Origin: Candidatus Tectimicrobiota bacterium
GTDB taxonomy: Bacteria; Tectomicrobia; Entotheonellia; Entotheonellales; Entotheonellaceae
Direction of reading: 5' to 3'
Assembly (NCBI GenBank): GCA_026005175.1
Contig: BPKO01000007.1
Span: forward strand, 1-64,000
Length of the DNA: 64,000 nt
This document shows, one piece after another, positions 49,212 through 57,985 of the stretch. The position numbers and the translations under genes were made by a program. The notes beneath the pieces are model-generated. The model was not told the DNA's origin. It was given only the letters and a program-made list of their open reading frames with translations, and did no database searches. Every line of letters starts with the position of its first letter. Position 1 is the first letter of the stretch.

Positions 49212-51662
49212 TCAAAGAAACGACTGGGGATCGACGTCGAGGCTCAGGCGCACGCCCCGCAGCGGCTGGTGGTCCTCGCCTACCCGCTGCAGGGCGGCGG
49301 CCAGAAAGCGGTGCAGCATGCGGCTGGTGGCGGCTTTGACCAGCATGTGCCAGCGGTACCGCCGCTGGAGCCTGCCAATGGGCGCTTCCGCCGGCCCCAG
49401 CAGGTGGAGGCCCGGGAAGCGCCGGGCCAGCGCTTGCCACACGCCGCCTAGCCACTGGCTGGCTTCTTCTACCCGCTTGGCGTCAAGCCCGTCGAGCACC
49501 ACCCTGGCGAGCCGCACAAAGGGGGGATAGCCCATCGTCTGGCGGTTGGCCGCTTCCTGCGCAAAGAAGCCGGCAAAATCGTGGTGCTGGGCGTAGCGGA
49601 TGCTGTAGTGCTCCGGGCGGTAAGTCTGAATAAACACCTCACCCGGGGCCGCTCCCCGCCCGGCACGCCCGGCCACTTGCGTGAGGAGCTGGAAGAGGCG
49701 CTCGGCGGCGCGAAAATCGGGCAGCGCCAGGGTGGCATCGGCCGCCACCACCCCGACGAGGGTGATGCGCGGGTAGTCGTGCCCCTTGGCAATCATCTGG
49801 GTTCCCACCAAAATGTCGACTTCGCCGCGCGCCAGCGCCTGCAAGATCTGCTGTGGCGCCGCTTTGCCCCGGGTGGTGTCACGGTCCATGCGCCGCAGCC
49901 GGGCCGTCGGGAACATGGCGCGCAGGGCCTCTTCCACCTGCTGCGTCCCCAGGCCGTGTGGCTGCAGCCGCGTCCCCTCACACCCACGGCACCGCTGCGG
50001 GGCGGGCTGCTGCCAGTCGCAGTAGTGGCACTTGAGGCGGCGATCGGCACGGTGATAGGTCAGCGAGACGCTACAGCGCACGCACTGGGGCACCAGGCCG
50101 CAGTCGCGGCACTGCAAATACGCGGCGAAGCCGCGGCGATTGACCAAAATCAGGCACTGCTCTTGCCGCTGCAAGCAGGCGGCAATCGCTTCGGCAAGCG
50201 GCGGGGTGATGACCCGCTCGGGTGCCGCGGCATAGGCGCGCTGGTCAACAAGGGTCACGTGCGGCAGGGGCTTGGCGTCGATGCGCTGCGGCAGCTCAAG
50301 CAGCAGGTACTTGCCGCGGCGGGCGTTGTGGTAGGTTTCCAAGGCAGGGGTGGCGCTGCCCAGCACCACCACCGCCCCACTTTGGCGGGCCCGCACAATG
50401 GCCACGTCGCGCGCGTGGTAGCGCGGCATTTCTTCTTGCTTATACGCGGTGTCGTGCTCCTCGTCGACCACGATCAACCCCAGGTGGCGCAGCGGGGCAA
50501 AGACGGCAGAACGTGCGCCCACGGCAACCCGTGCCTCGCCTTGTGCCAGGCGGCGCCACTCGTCGAAGCGCTCGCTGGTCGAGAGGCCGCTGTGCAGCAC
50601 GGCGATGGCTGGTGCAAAGCGCGCCGCGAGTCGCCGCACCAGCTGGTCGGTCAGGGAGATCTCCGGCACGAGGACGAGCGCCGTTTTGCCGCGTGCCAGT
50701 ACCGCAGCGATGGCCCGCAGGTAGACTTCGGTTTTGCCGCTACCTGTAACGCCATGGAGCAGCACGGGGATGCTGTCAGAAGCGGCCAGTTTGGCCTCAA
50801 TGTGTGCCAGGGCGGCTTGCTGCGCCGCCGTGAGTTGCAGGTCTGCGGCGGCCAAGGCAGGGCTCTCGGGGACCACGCGGCGCCACTGCTCGCTTTCGAC
50901 CACCTGCACCACGCCGCGCTGGACCAGGCGGCGTACCGCCGCCGCGGCGCCGGGAACCTGCGCGCGCAGCGTGGCCAGCTCCCATTCTGGCTGCTTGAGG
51001 AGACACGCCAGCACCGCCGCCTGCGCCGGGGCGCGCTGCTGGAGGGTGTGCTGCAAGGCGCGGGCCTCCGCGACCGAAAGCTGCAGGCGGACCTTGGACA
51101 CCAGGCGCGGGCGGGCGGGCGGGGCCAGGCGCCGGTATGTCTGCACGATCAGCCCTTGTTCCTCGAGGCGGCGTAAGAGCCCCGCGATGCGGGCGGGTCC
51201 AACGCGGCGTCCTAGCTCCTGCCGGCTCAGGGCTCCCTCGCGGCGCAAGCAGGAAAGCACTTGCGCCGCGTCCGGCGCAAGGCCGGCGGCCTCGCCGGAG
51301 TCCGGCGAGGCCAGCGCGTACACGGGCTGGGTGCGCACCCGGAACGCTCTGGGGACGGCCGCTTTCAGCACCTGTCCCCAGGGACACAGGTAGTACTCGG
51401 CCACCCAGCGCGTCAGCGCCAGCAGCTCCGGCGTCAGCAAGGGCGCCTCGTCGAGAATCTCGGCCAGCTCTTTCACCTCGGCCGCGGCACTCGCCGACGC
51501 CAGGCCGACCACGTACCCCAGAACGTGACGCCGTCCTACCGGAACCAGGACGCGCTGGCCAAGACGGCACACCGCACGCAAGGGAGGCGGAATGCGGTAA
51601 TCGAGCGGGGTAGGAATCGGGAGCTCAACGGCAACCTGAGCGATGGCGGGGAGCGCCCCCAT
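49212..51662 (-). CDS. priA: Primosomal replication helicase PriA
   Basis: PriA restarts stalled replication forks and loads the replicative helicase. The ~816-residue product has the 3'-end-binding N-terminal domain (VAVELPIPTPLDYRIPPPL). The helicase core shows LLHGVTGSGKTEVYLRAI and VVDEEHDTAYKQEEMPRYHARDVA. Zinc-finger Cys pairs lie in CRDCGLVPQCVRC and CHYCDWQQPAPQRCRGCEG, followed by VGTQMIAKGHDYP and VAGRAGRG. I prefer ATG 51662 (MGALPAIAQ); TTG 51725 or ATG 51704 would add ~14-21 residues without family support. Confidence 0.95.
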   Translation of the reverse strand: MGALPAIAQVAVELPIPTPLDYRIPPPLRAVCRLGQRVLVPVGRRHVLGYVVGLASASAAAEVKELAEILDEAPLLTPELLALTRWVAEYYLCPWGQVLKAAVPRAFRVRTQPVYALASPDSGEAAGLAPDAAQVLSCLRREGALSRQELGRRVGPARIAGLLRRLEEQGLIVQTYRRLAPPARPRLVSKVRLQLSVAEARALQHTLQQRAPAQAAVLACLLKQPEWELATLRAQVPGAAAAVRRLVQRGVVQVVESEQWRRVVPESPALAAADLQLTAAQQAALAHIEAKLAASDSIPVLLHGVTGSGKTEVYLRAIAAVLARGKTALVLVPEISLTDQLVRRLAARFAPAIAVLHSGLSTSERFDEWRRLAQGEARVAVGARSAVFAPLRHLGLIVVDEEHDTAYKQEEMPRYHARDVAIVRARQSGAVVVLGSATPALETYHNARRGKYLLLELPQRIDAKPLPHVTLVDQRAYAAAPERVITPPLAEAIAACLQRQEQCLILVNRRGFAAYLQCRDCGLVPQCVRCSVSLTYHRADRRLKCHYCDWQQPAPQRCRGCEGTRLQPHGLGTQQVEEALRAMFPTARLRRMDRDTTRGKAAPQQILQALARGEVDILVGTQMIAKGHDYPRITLVGVVAADATLALPDFRAAERLFQLLTQVAGRAGRGAAPGEVFIQTYRPEHYSIRYAQHHDFAGFFAQEAANRQTMGYPPFVRLARVVLDGLDAKRVEEASQWLGGVWQALARRFPGLHLLGPAEAPIGRLQRRYRWHMLVKAATSRMLHRFLAAALQRVGEDHQPLRGVRLSLDVDPQSFL

Positions 51663-51743
51663 GGCAGGTGGTCCAAAGTCAGCGACGGCAGGCGGCAGCG
51701 CCATCCCCCCACTCTTCGCTTTCAACGGCGCGGCCGGCGGGCA

Positions 51744-52118
51744 TTAGAAGCGCTCTGCCTCTGGGCCTCCCGCAGCGCTGCGGCTCTCGAGCTCTTCCTG
51801 GCACGAGCGGCAAAAGCGCGTCCAAGGCACCGCCTCGAGGCGCTTGAGTTCGATCGGGTCTTCGCAGTGGGCGCAGATTCCGTAATCGTCGCTGTCGATG
51901 CGCTGAAGGGCGTCCTCGATGGCCCGCAACTCGTCGAGATCGCGGCTCTTGAGCATAAAAGAAATCTCGCGATCCCCGGCGCTGGTGGCAATGTCGAGCG
52001 AATCACCGCGGGCAAGCTCCTGGCTGGCCGGTGTGGGCTGCTCGCTGGCGAGCTTGTCGAGGATCTCGCGACGCCGCTTTTCTAGATTTTCTCGGATCTT
52101 GCGGAATTCTTCTCGCAT
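51744..52118 (-). CDS. DksA/TraR-family zinc-finger protein
   Basis: DksA-like proteins enter the secondary channel of RNA polymerase and, with ppGpp, adjust transcription. The 124-residue product has an N-terminal coiled coil (FRKIRENLEKRRREILDKLAS) and a C-terminal four-Cys zinc finger (YGICAHCEDPIELKRLEAVPWTRFCRSCQEELE). At the coiled-coil tip is DREISFMLKSRDLDELR; the classical D-x-x-D-x-A of DksA is not clear, so activity may differ. It has its own good promoter. Confidence 0.9.
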   Translation of the reverse strand: MREEFRKIRENLEKRRREILDKLASEQPTPASQELARGDSLDIATSAGDREISFMLKSRDLDELRAIEDALQRIDSDDYGICAHCEDPIELKRLEAVPWTRFCRSCQEELESRSAAGGPEAERF

Positions 52119-52354
52119 GCTCCCCCACCCCTCTCGCTCTTGATGTGGCCTGTGGGTCTCGCGCGCCAGCCGCCGCTCTCTGCTTCACCCGCCCTCCTCT
52201 GCGCCGCGGCACACCCCACAGGGCCATCAAATATAGCGGTAATGTTCCCCTTATGTCAACGACGCCAAACGCGGTTGGCTTCTGCCTTTTGCCATTTTCG
52301 TCACACCTGACCCTGCCAGGGGTTGCCGGGGGGGCGGCGCTGGCCCCTCGGGAT
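52119..52354. other. Leader and gap between the dksA-like gene and mtnA
   Basis: Apart from the promoter at 52230-52259 and a ~110-base leader for the dksA-like gene, I see no gene in this gap. Confidence 0.5.
52230..52259 (-). promoter_or_regulatory. Sigma-70-type promoter of the dksA-like gene
   Basis: On the minus strand TTGACA (52254-52259) and TATATT (52230-52235) with an 18-base spacer. The predicted leader is ~105 bases. Confidence 0.75.
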
Positions 52355-53407
52355 TCAGGAAGACGCTGCTGCCCGCTGCAGCGCAGCGAGCGTTTCGGCA
52401 GTGGGCGGCATAGCGATCCCTGCTTCGGTGATCAGCGCGCGGATGTAGTGCGCCGGCGTGACGTCAAACGCGGGATTTTCCACTTCCACCTCGGGGGGAG
52501 CAATGTAGCGATCTCCCACTTTGCGCACCTCGTCGGCTGCTCTGTACTCAATGGGAATCTGAGCGCCGCTAGCAGTATTTGCATCAATCGTAGAAAGAGG
52601 CGCGGCGACGTAAAAAGGCACGCGGTGCGCCTGGGCCAGCACGGCCAGGCTATACGTACCGATTTTGTTGGCCACATCCCCGTTGGCGGCGATGCGGTCG
52701 GCCCCCACCAGCACCAAGTCTACCCTGCCCTGCGCCATCAAGGAGCCGGCCATGCTGTCGGTAATCAAGGTGACCGGAATGCCCTCGCGCTGGAGTTCCC
52801 ACGCCGTCAGGCGGGCGCCTTGCAGCACGGGGCGGGTTTCGCCCGCCAGCACGTGCACCTGGCGGCCGCCGTAGTGCGCCGCCCGGATGATGCCCAGCGC
52901 CGTCCCGATGCCGGCCGTGGCCAGCGCCCCGGTATTGCAGTGGGTGAGAATGGTGCTGCGCGGGGGAATCAGGGACAACCCGTGCTCGCCGATGCGGCGG
53001 CAGATCTCGCGGTCTTCTTCGAGAAGGCGGCGTGCCTCGGCCATGAGCAGGCGCTGGAGCTCGGGCAGCGGAGCCCCCTGGTGGCGCTCGACACAGGCCC
53101 GCATGCGCGCGATGGCCCAGAAGAGGTTAACGGCGGTCGGGCGGGTTTGCGCCAGCGTCTCGCAGATAGCGGCAAAGGCAGCGGGGAAGTCGTCTTCGGG
53201 CCGCAGCTGCCTGACGCCCAAGGCGATGCCGGCGGCAGCCGCCACGCCGATGGCCGGAGCGCCGCGCACGACCAGGCTGCGGATGGCTTCGGCCACCTCG
53301 TGATGGCTATAGCAGTCGACGTAGGTTTCCTCAAGCGGCAGCCGGCGCTGGTCGAGAAGGCGCAGACGGTCGGGATAAAGCTCGAGGGCACAAACGGCGG
53401 GCCTCAT
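52355..53407 (-). CDS. mtnA: S-methyl-5-thioribose-1-phosphate isomerase
   Basis: MtnA isomerises methylthioribose-1-phosphate in methionine salvage. The 350-residue product has VVRGAPAIGVAAAAGIALG, the catalytic Cys in ILTHCNTGALAT, VLAGETRPVLQGARLTAWEL and the catalytic Asp in VLVGADRIAANGDVANKIGTYSLA. The pattern fits MtnA better than eIF2B-like relatives. ATG 53407 is the start directly before conserved sequence. No other salvage genes are near; in some bacteria MtnA serves other deoxyribose-phosphate salvage. Confidence 0.94.
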   Translation of the reverse strand: MRPAVCALELYPDRLRLLDQRRLPLEETYVDCYSHHEVAEAIRSLVVRGAPAIGVAAAAGIALGVRQLRPEDDFPAAFAAICETLAQTRPTAVNLFWAIARMRACVERHQGAPLPELQRLLMAEARRLLEEDREICRRIGEHGLSLIPPRSTILTHCNTGALATAGIGTALGIIRAAHYGGRQVHVLAGETRPVLQGARLTAWELQREGIPVTLITDSMAGSLMAQGRVDLVLVGADRIAANGDVANKIGTYSLAVLAQAHRVPFYVAAPLSTIDANTASGAQIPIEYRAADEVRKVGDRYIAPPEVEVENPAFDVTPAHYIRALITEAGIAMPPTAETLAALQRAAASS

Positions 53408-53507
53408 GCCTGACCCTCCGCAAGCGTGCAGCCCTCCCCTGCCCTGCACCTGCTGGCACAGGCCGCGGGCCGGTCCTGAAGGCATTGTGGCACCTGTGGA
53501 AGCCTCC

Positions 53508-54326
53508 TCAGTGGTCTGACAAACGCCCCAGGGCTGCCGAGCGCTCGGTGGCCAGGCGCACGGCGTCCATGAGCAGGCCGCGCAGCCCGCCGCGCTCCAG
53601 GGCGTGCAGGCCGGCAATGGTGGTTCCTGCCGGGGAAGCCACCATGTCTTTCAGCTCTCCGGGGTGCTTTCCCGTCTCGAGCACCAGCTTCGCGGCGCCC
53701 AACACCGTTTGTGCGGCCAGCACCACCGCCATCTGGCGTGGCAACCCCACCAGCACGCCGCCATCGGCCAGGGCTTCGATGACGGCAAAGACAAACGCCG
53801 GGCCGCTGCCGCTGAGGCCGGTCACCGCGTCCATCAGCTCGTCGCCGACGACCACGGCACGACCCACCGCGCTAAACACCCGCTCTACCAGCGCCACGTC
53901 CTCGGCGGTGGCCGCCTTGCCGGGGGCAATGCCCGCGGCGCCTGCCAGGACGAGCGCCGGCGTGTTGGGCATGACGCGCACCAGGCGCACTTCCTCGCCC
54001 AGCGCCGCCTGCAGGGTGCGCAGCGGCACGCCGGCGGCAATCGAGATCACCAGGTGCTGGCGCGTCACCACCGGGGCAATGGTGGCCAGCACTTCCGGCA
54101 GGTGCTGGGGCTTCACCGCCAGGATGATGACGTCGTGCTCGCGGACGGCCTGGCAGTTGTCCGCGGTGGTGTGGATGCCGTAGGTCTTTTCCAGGTAGTG
54201 CCGGCGCTCCGGGAGGATGTCGGTTGCCGTGATGCGCGCCGGCGGGACGGCCAGGCCCTGCATCAGGCCTTTGATGAGGGCTTCCGCCATGTTGCCGCCG
54301 CCGATAAATGCGAACCGGGAGTCCAT
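53508..54326 (-). CDS. proC: Pyrroline-5-carboxylate reductase
   Basis: ProC makes proline from pyrroline-5-carboxylate with NAD(P)H. The ~272-residue product has the Rossmann motif FAFIGGGNMAEALIKG, DVIILAVKPQ, VRVMPNTPALV and the C-terminal DAVTGLSGSGPAFVFAVIEAL and MVASPAGTTIAGLHALE. I chose ATG 54326 because GGGGAG lies just upstream and the family starts here; an ATG at 54341 is possible. It follows yggS in the usual yggS-proC order. Confidence 0.96.
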   Translation of the reverse strand: MDSRFAFIGGGNMAEALIKGLMQGLAVPPARITATDILPERRHYLEKTYGIHTTADNCQAVREHDVIILAVKPQHLPEVLATIAPVVTRQHLVISIAAGVPLRTLQAALGEEVRLVRVMPNTPALVLAGAAGIAPGKAATAEDVALVERVFSAVGRAVVVGDELMDAVTGLSGSGPAFVFAVIEALADGGVLVGLPRQMAVVLAAQTVLGAAKLVLETGKHPGELKDMVASPAGTTIAGLHALERGGLRGLLMDAVRLATERSAALGRLSDH

Positions 54327-54344
54327 GACGCTGCTCCCCAAGGC

Positions 54345-55061
54345 CTACCCCCCCGGGCGGGGACCAAAAATGGCGGTGCCGATGCGCACCAGGGTGGCCC
54401 CTTCCTCGATGGCCACTTCAAAGTCTGCCGTCATGCCCATGGACAGCTCGGCCAGCTCCAGCTCGCCGCCGCTTTGCCGCTGCAGCTGGTCGCGCAGCTC
54501 GCGCAAAGCGCGGAAAAAGGGCCTGGCCTCCTCGGCGGTAGGCGTTGGCGGCGGAATGGTCATCAGGCCGCGCACCTGCACGTGGGTCAGGCCCGCCAGC
54601 CGCTCGAGCGCAGCGGGCAAGTCGTGCGGCCGAAAGCCGCTCTTGGTGGCCTCGCCCGCCAGGTTCACCTCCAGCAGCACGGGCATGGTGCGCCCCAGCC
54701 GCGCCGCCCGGCGGTTGAGCTCCTCCGCAAGCAATACGCTGTCCACAGAGTGAATCATATCGAACAAGTCAAAAACGTAACGAACCTTGTTGCGCTGCAG
54801 CGTTCCGATGAGGTGCCATTCGACGGTGGTGCGGCCCAGCTGGCCGATCTTGCGGCGTGCTTCTTGGACGTAGTTTTCTCCCACGATGCGCACCCCAGCC
54901 GCTACGGCAGCCCGAATGCGGGCCACTTCTACCGTCTTGCTCGCCGCCACCAGCCGCACCGAAGCCGGATCCCGCCCCGCCCGCTGCGCCGCTTGCCGGA
55001 TGCGCTCCTGCACCCGCGCCACGTTGGCAGCAATGGACAACACGCGTTCCGAAGCGTGCAC
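54345..55061 (-). CDS. yggS: PLP homeostasis protein YggS/PROSC
   Basis: YggS binds pyridoxal phosphate without catalysing a known reaction and helps buffer it. The 238-residue TIM-barrel product has LVAASKTVEVARIRAAVAAG with the PLP Lys, GENYVQEARRK, WHLIGTLQRNKVR, LLEVNLAGEATKSGF and LSMGMTADFEVAIEEGATLVRIGTAIFG. It has its own promoter upstream, separating it from pgeF. Confidence 0.95.
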   Translation of the reverse strand: MHASERVLSIAANVARVQERIRQAAQRAGRDPASVRLVAASKTVEVARIRAAVAAGVRIVGENYVQEARRKIGQLGRTTVEWHLIGTLQRNKVRYVFDLFDMIHSVDSVLLAEELNRRAARLGRTMPVLLEVNLAGEATKSGFRPHDLPAALERLAGLTHVQVRGLMTIPPPTPTAEEARPFFRALRELRDQLQRQSGGELELAELSMGMTADFEVAIEEGATLVRIGTAIFGPRPGG

Positions 55062-55087
55062 GCCTTTCCTCCCTCCTGCGGCCCTGC

Positions 55088-55115
55088 ATTATACCGCACC
55101 GAGGCCGTCTGGCAA
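55088..55115 (-). promoter_or_regulatory. Sigma-70-type promoter of yggS-proC
   Basis: On the minus strand TTGCCA (55110-55115) and TATAAT (55088-55093) with a 16-base spacer, followed by AGGAGGGAGG before yggS. It lies just after the pgeF stop. Confidence 0.7.
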
Positions 55116-55120
55116 ATGCC

Positions 55121-55909
55121 CTAAGCCAAGCGGAGAACGGCAAGGGCCATGCCACGGCCCGCCGCCCGGCCCTCGGCCCGGTAAGAGAAAAAATACCGCT
55201 GGTTGCACACCGTACACAGCCTCAAGGCCTGGATGTGACCAGCCGGCACGCCGCCCTGCCGCAGCTGCAGGGTGTTGGCCGCCACGAGGTCCATGGCCCA
55301 CTGGCCATCCCGGCAGCGGCAAAAAAACTGGCGCCACGCCTCGCCCTGGCGGCGGAACGGCGCCACCGCTCGTTCATCCAAAACGTAGCAGCAAGGCCCA
55401 ATGGCCGGACCCAGCAGCGCAAAGACCTGAGCTGGGGCAAGCCCAAAGCGGCGCTGCAGCGTCGCCAGCGCAGACAACACCACGCCTTTCTCCGTTCCTT
55501 TGCGCCCGGCGTGCACCACCGCCACCACGGCCGGGGCAAGGCTGTAGAGCACCACGGGCAGGCAGTCCGCCACCAGCACGCCGAGCACCACGCCGGGCAA
55601 TGCCGTCACCAGGGCATCGGCCGGCGTCGCGGCCACCCCGCGGCGCAACGCGCGCTCGTCCACCACGCACACGCGCTTGCCGTGAACCTGCCGCACCGTC
55701 ACCAGCGGCGCCTCGGCCAGTCCCAGGGCGCGCAGGACCCGGGCGCGGTTGGCCAGCACTTCGTCGCGCCTTCCCTGCGCCAAGCCGAGATTGAGCGGTC
55801 CTCCCGCCTGTCCTGCCCAGCGCGTGGTAAAGGCACACCGCACCGGAAGCGCCGCTTCGAGCAAGGGCTCCAACCACAGCACGCCGTCCGTGGCCCGCCA
55901 GCCAAACAC
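55121..55909 (-). CDS. pgeF: PgeF/YfiH-type purine nucleoside phosphorylase or peptidoglycan-editing protein
   Basis: This family is encoded after ftsZ or ftsA in many genomes. Members have purine nucleoside phosphorylase, deaminase or laccase-like activity, and E. coli YfiH acts in peptidoglycan editing. The ~262-residue product has APLVTVRQVHGKRV, GVLVADCLPVVLY, VVHAGRKGTEKGVV and LLGPAIGPCCYVLD, covering the metal His and Cys ligands. The usual HAGW motif reads HAGR here. I prefer GTG 55909, with AGGGCAAGGGAA upstream, 11 bases after the ftsA stop. Confidence 0.9.
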   Translation of the reverse strand: MFGWRATDGVLWLEPLLEAALPVRCAFTTRWAGQAGGPLNLGLAQGRRDEVLANRARVLRALGLAEAPLVTVRQVHGKRVCVVDERALRRGVAATPADALVTALPGVVLGVLVADCLPVVLYSLAPAVVAVVHAGRKGTEKGVVLSALATLQRRFGLAPAQVFALLGPAIGPCCYVLDERAVAPFRRQGEAWRQFFCRCRDGQWAMDLVAANTLQLRQGGVPAGHIQALRLCTVCNQRYFFSYRAEGRAAGRGMALAVLRLA

Positions 55910-55920
55910 TTCCCTTGCCC

Positions 55921-57156
55921 TCAGGCCAGCAACTCGCTGAACCACTCGCGCATGCGGTAATAGACGCGGGCAAAGAGGTGATCCCCGGTGAACTTGTAGG
56001 CTTTGCCGTCGCGGCGTTCTTTGAGGCCGTAGCGGAGCAAGCCAATGGCCGTGGCGTACCTCGGCGTCTTGACCATCTCCACCAGGCCGCCGATCCCTAC
56101 CGGCACGCCCCGTCGCACCGGGACGCGCAGCACCTCTTCGGTCAGCTCGACGATGCCGGGCAGCAACGCCGTCCCGCCGGTCAACACCACCCCGGCCGGC
56201 AGCGCCTCACAGCCGTGGTGGCGGAGTTCCTGCTGGACCATCTGCAAGATCTCCTCCACCCGGGGGGCGATGATCTCACAGAGGTCGCGTCGCTTCACCA
56301 AGAGGGGTGCCCGCTCCCCCACCCGCCGCACCTCGACGGTCTCGTTGGCCCGCAGCAAAGAAGGGTGGGCGCAGCCAAAGGCCTGCTTGACGCGCTCCGC
56401 TTCCTGGACTGGGACACCCAAGCCAAAGGCCAGGTCGTTGGTAATGTGGTTGCCGCCCACGGCCAGCACCGCCGTGTGCTTCACGCCGCCGGCAGCAAAG
56501 ACCGCAAGGTCTGTCGTCCCGCCCCCCACGTCGACCACCGCCACTCCCAACTCGCGCTCTTCGGCAGCCAGCGTGGCTTCTCCCGAGGCCAGCTGGGCCA
56601 GCACGATGTCGTCGACGTCCAAGCCCGCTTTGTGCACGCACTTGACGATGTTGTGGGCCGAGGCCACCGCCGCGGTAACCAGATGGACCCGCACTTCCAG
56701 CCGCTTGCCCGCCATGCCCAGGGGTTCGGTAATGCCACCCTGGTCGTCGACGAGGAATTCTTGGGGCAGCACGTGAATCACTTCCCGATCCATGGGCAGG
56801 GCCACGGCGCGCGCCGCGTCGATCACCTGCTCCACGTCGCGCCAGGTAATCTCGCGGTTTTTCACCGCAATGATGCCCCGGCTGTTGATGCTGGCAATGT
56901 GGCCTCCGGCAATCCCCACGTACACCGACCCCACGTCAAGGCCCGCCATGAGCTGCGCTTCTTCCACGGCGTGGCGAATCGAGTCGACGGTGCTGTCGAT
57001 GTTGACCACCACCCCCTTCTTGAGCCCCCGCGAGGGGTGCGTTCCCACCCCGATGACGTCCAGGGTGCCGTCGGCCTGCATCTCCCCGATGACGGCACAG
57101 ATCTTGGTGGTGCCAAGGTCGAGCCCGGCCACGACCTGCCGTGTCTTGCGTCCCAT
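55921..57156 (-). CDS. ftsA: Cell division protein FtsA
   Basis: FtsA is the actin-like protein that tethers FtsZ to the membrane and recruits later divisome proteins. The 411-residue product has phosphate-1 VVAGLDLGTTKICAVIGE, the 1C domain (MDREVIHVLPQEFLVDD), phosphate-2 VAVVDVGGGTTDLAVF, and VVLTGGTALLPGIVELTEEVL. It ends in an amphipathic helix (ARVYYRMREWFSELLA) fit for membrane binding. ATG 57156 has GGGGAGGG upstream. The gene that usually follows, ftsZ, is absent; pgeF comes next. Confidence 0.96.
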   Translation of the reverse strand: MGRKTRQVVAGLDLGTTKICAVIGEMQADGTLDVIGVGTHPSRGLKKGVVVNIDSTVDSIRHAVEEAQLMAGLDVGSVYVGIAGGHIASINSRGIIAVKNREITWRDVEQVIDAARAVALPMDREVIHVLPQEFLVDDQGGITEPLGMAGKRLEVRVHLVTAAVASAHNIVKCVHKAGLDVDDIVLAQLASGEATLAAEERELGVAVVDVGGGTTDLAVFAAGGVKHTAVLAVGGNHITNDLAFGLGVPVQEAERVKQAFGCAHPSLLRANETVEVRRVGERAPLLVKRRDLCEIIAPRVEEILQMVQQELRHHGCEALPAGVVLTGGTALLPGIVELTEEVLRVPVRRGVPVGIGGLVEMVKTPRYATAIGLLRYGLKERRDGKAYKFTGDHLFARVYYRMREWFSELLA

Positions 57157-57175
57157 GGGTTGCCCTCCCCGTGCT

Positions 57176-57985
57176 TTAATGATATGGCACGACGACGATT
57201 TTCTTGCGATACGACAAATCGACAAGCCGCACCGCCAGCTGCCGCCGGTGGATGTACTCGAGCACCAGGGGCAGTCGTCGCAGCTGCTGCGCCACGGTGT
57301 CAGGTTCTACCCGCAGCTCAAAGGCGTAGGGAGCCACTTGCCAGCGCACCGTCCCCGCCGGCTCAAAGCGCATGCCGACCACCTGGAGTTGCGCCGCCAC
57401 GGGCGAGGTGCGGTACGCCTGCAAAAGCGCCAAAGCGCGCTGGACCTGGGAATCCTGCACCGCCATTCCCGGCAGCAGAACCCGATTTCCTTCTAGGGCC
57501 AAGCGGGGCAAAGACCCGTCGCGCTGCGGCTCAAACGCCCGCACCACCACCCCTTCTTCGTCGAGGACGACGTGCTGTGAGCCGGCCACCAGATGGAGGG
57601 CGGGACGCCGTTCCACCAGGGTGACCTGCAGCGTGTCGGGGAAGCGGCGGCGCAAGGTCACCGCCTTGATGGCCGGATGGTGCTCCAGCCGCCGGCCCAT
57701 GCGCACCAGATCGAGCTGAAAGAGCGTCGCCCCGGGCGGAATGGCCAGCAGGTAAAGGACCTGTTGCCGCGTCAGCGTCGTGTTGCCCTGAATCTCTACC
57801 GTGCGCAGGCGAAAGTAAGCTGCCTTGCTCACCGCCTCGTAGAGCCGCATCCCACCCCACCCCCCCAGAGCGAGCACCGCCAGCGCCAGGACGCCCTTGC
57901 CCACCCACCGCCAGCGCCGACCAGGCTGCGGGTGGGCCTTGTCCCGCGGGCGCCGGTGCCGCTGGCGCTTCTTTACTCCGAACAT
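57176..57985 (-). CDS. ftsQ: Cell division protein FtsQ
   Basis: FtsQ (DivIB) links early and late divisome proteins in the periplasm. The 269-residue product has a basic cytoplasmic tail, one membrane helix (GKGVLALAVLALGGWGGM), a POTRA domain (FRLRTVEIQGNTTLTRQQVLYLLAI) and the FtsQ beta domain (IKAVTLRRRFPDTLQVTLVERRPALHL). The start at 57985 overlaps the murB stop by 13 bases, leaving no room for the ddl gene common here. Confidence 0.92.
   Translation of the reverse strand: MFGVKKRQRHRRPRDKAHPQPGRRWRWVGKGVLALAVLALGGWGGMRLYEAVSKAAYFRLRTVEIQGNTTLTRQQVLYLLAIPPGATLFQLDLVRMGRRLEHHPAIKAVTLRRRFPDTLQVTLVERRPALHLVAGSQHVVLDEEGVVVRAFEPQRDGSLPRLALEGNRVLLPGMAVQDSQVQRALALLQAYRTSPVAAQLQVVGMRFEPAGTVRWQVAPYAFELRVEPDTVAQQLRRLPLVLEYIHRRQLAVRLVDLSYRKKIVVVPYH

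Noticed and set aside
52031-53413. Long plus-strand frame opposite mtnA and the dksA-like gene
   Set aside because: Shadow frame; the minus-strand genes have full family signatures and their own promoter.
55915-57624. Long plus-strand frame opposite ftsA and part of ftsQ
   Set aside because: Shadow frame with low-complexity His/Arg/Pro composition.
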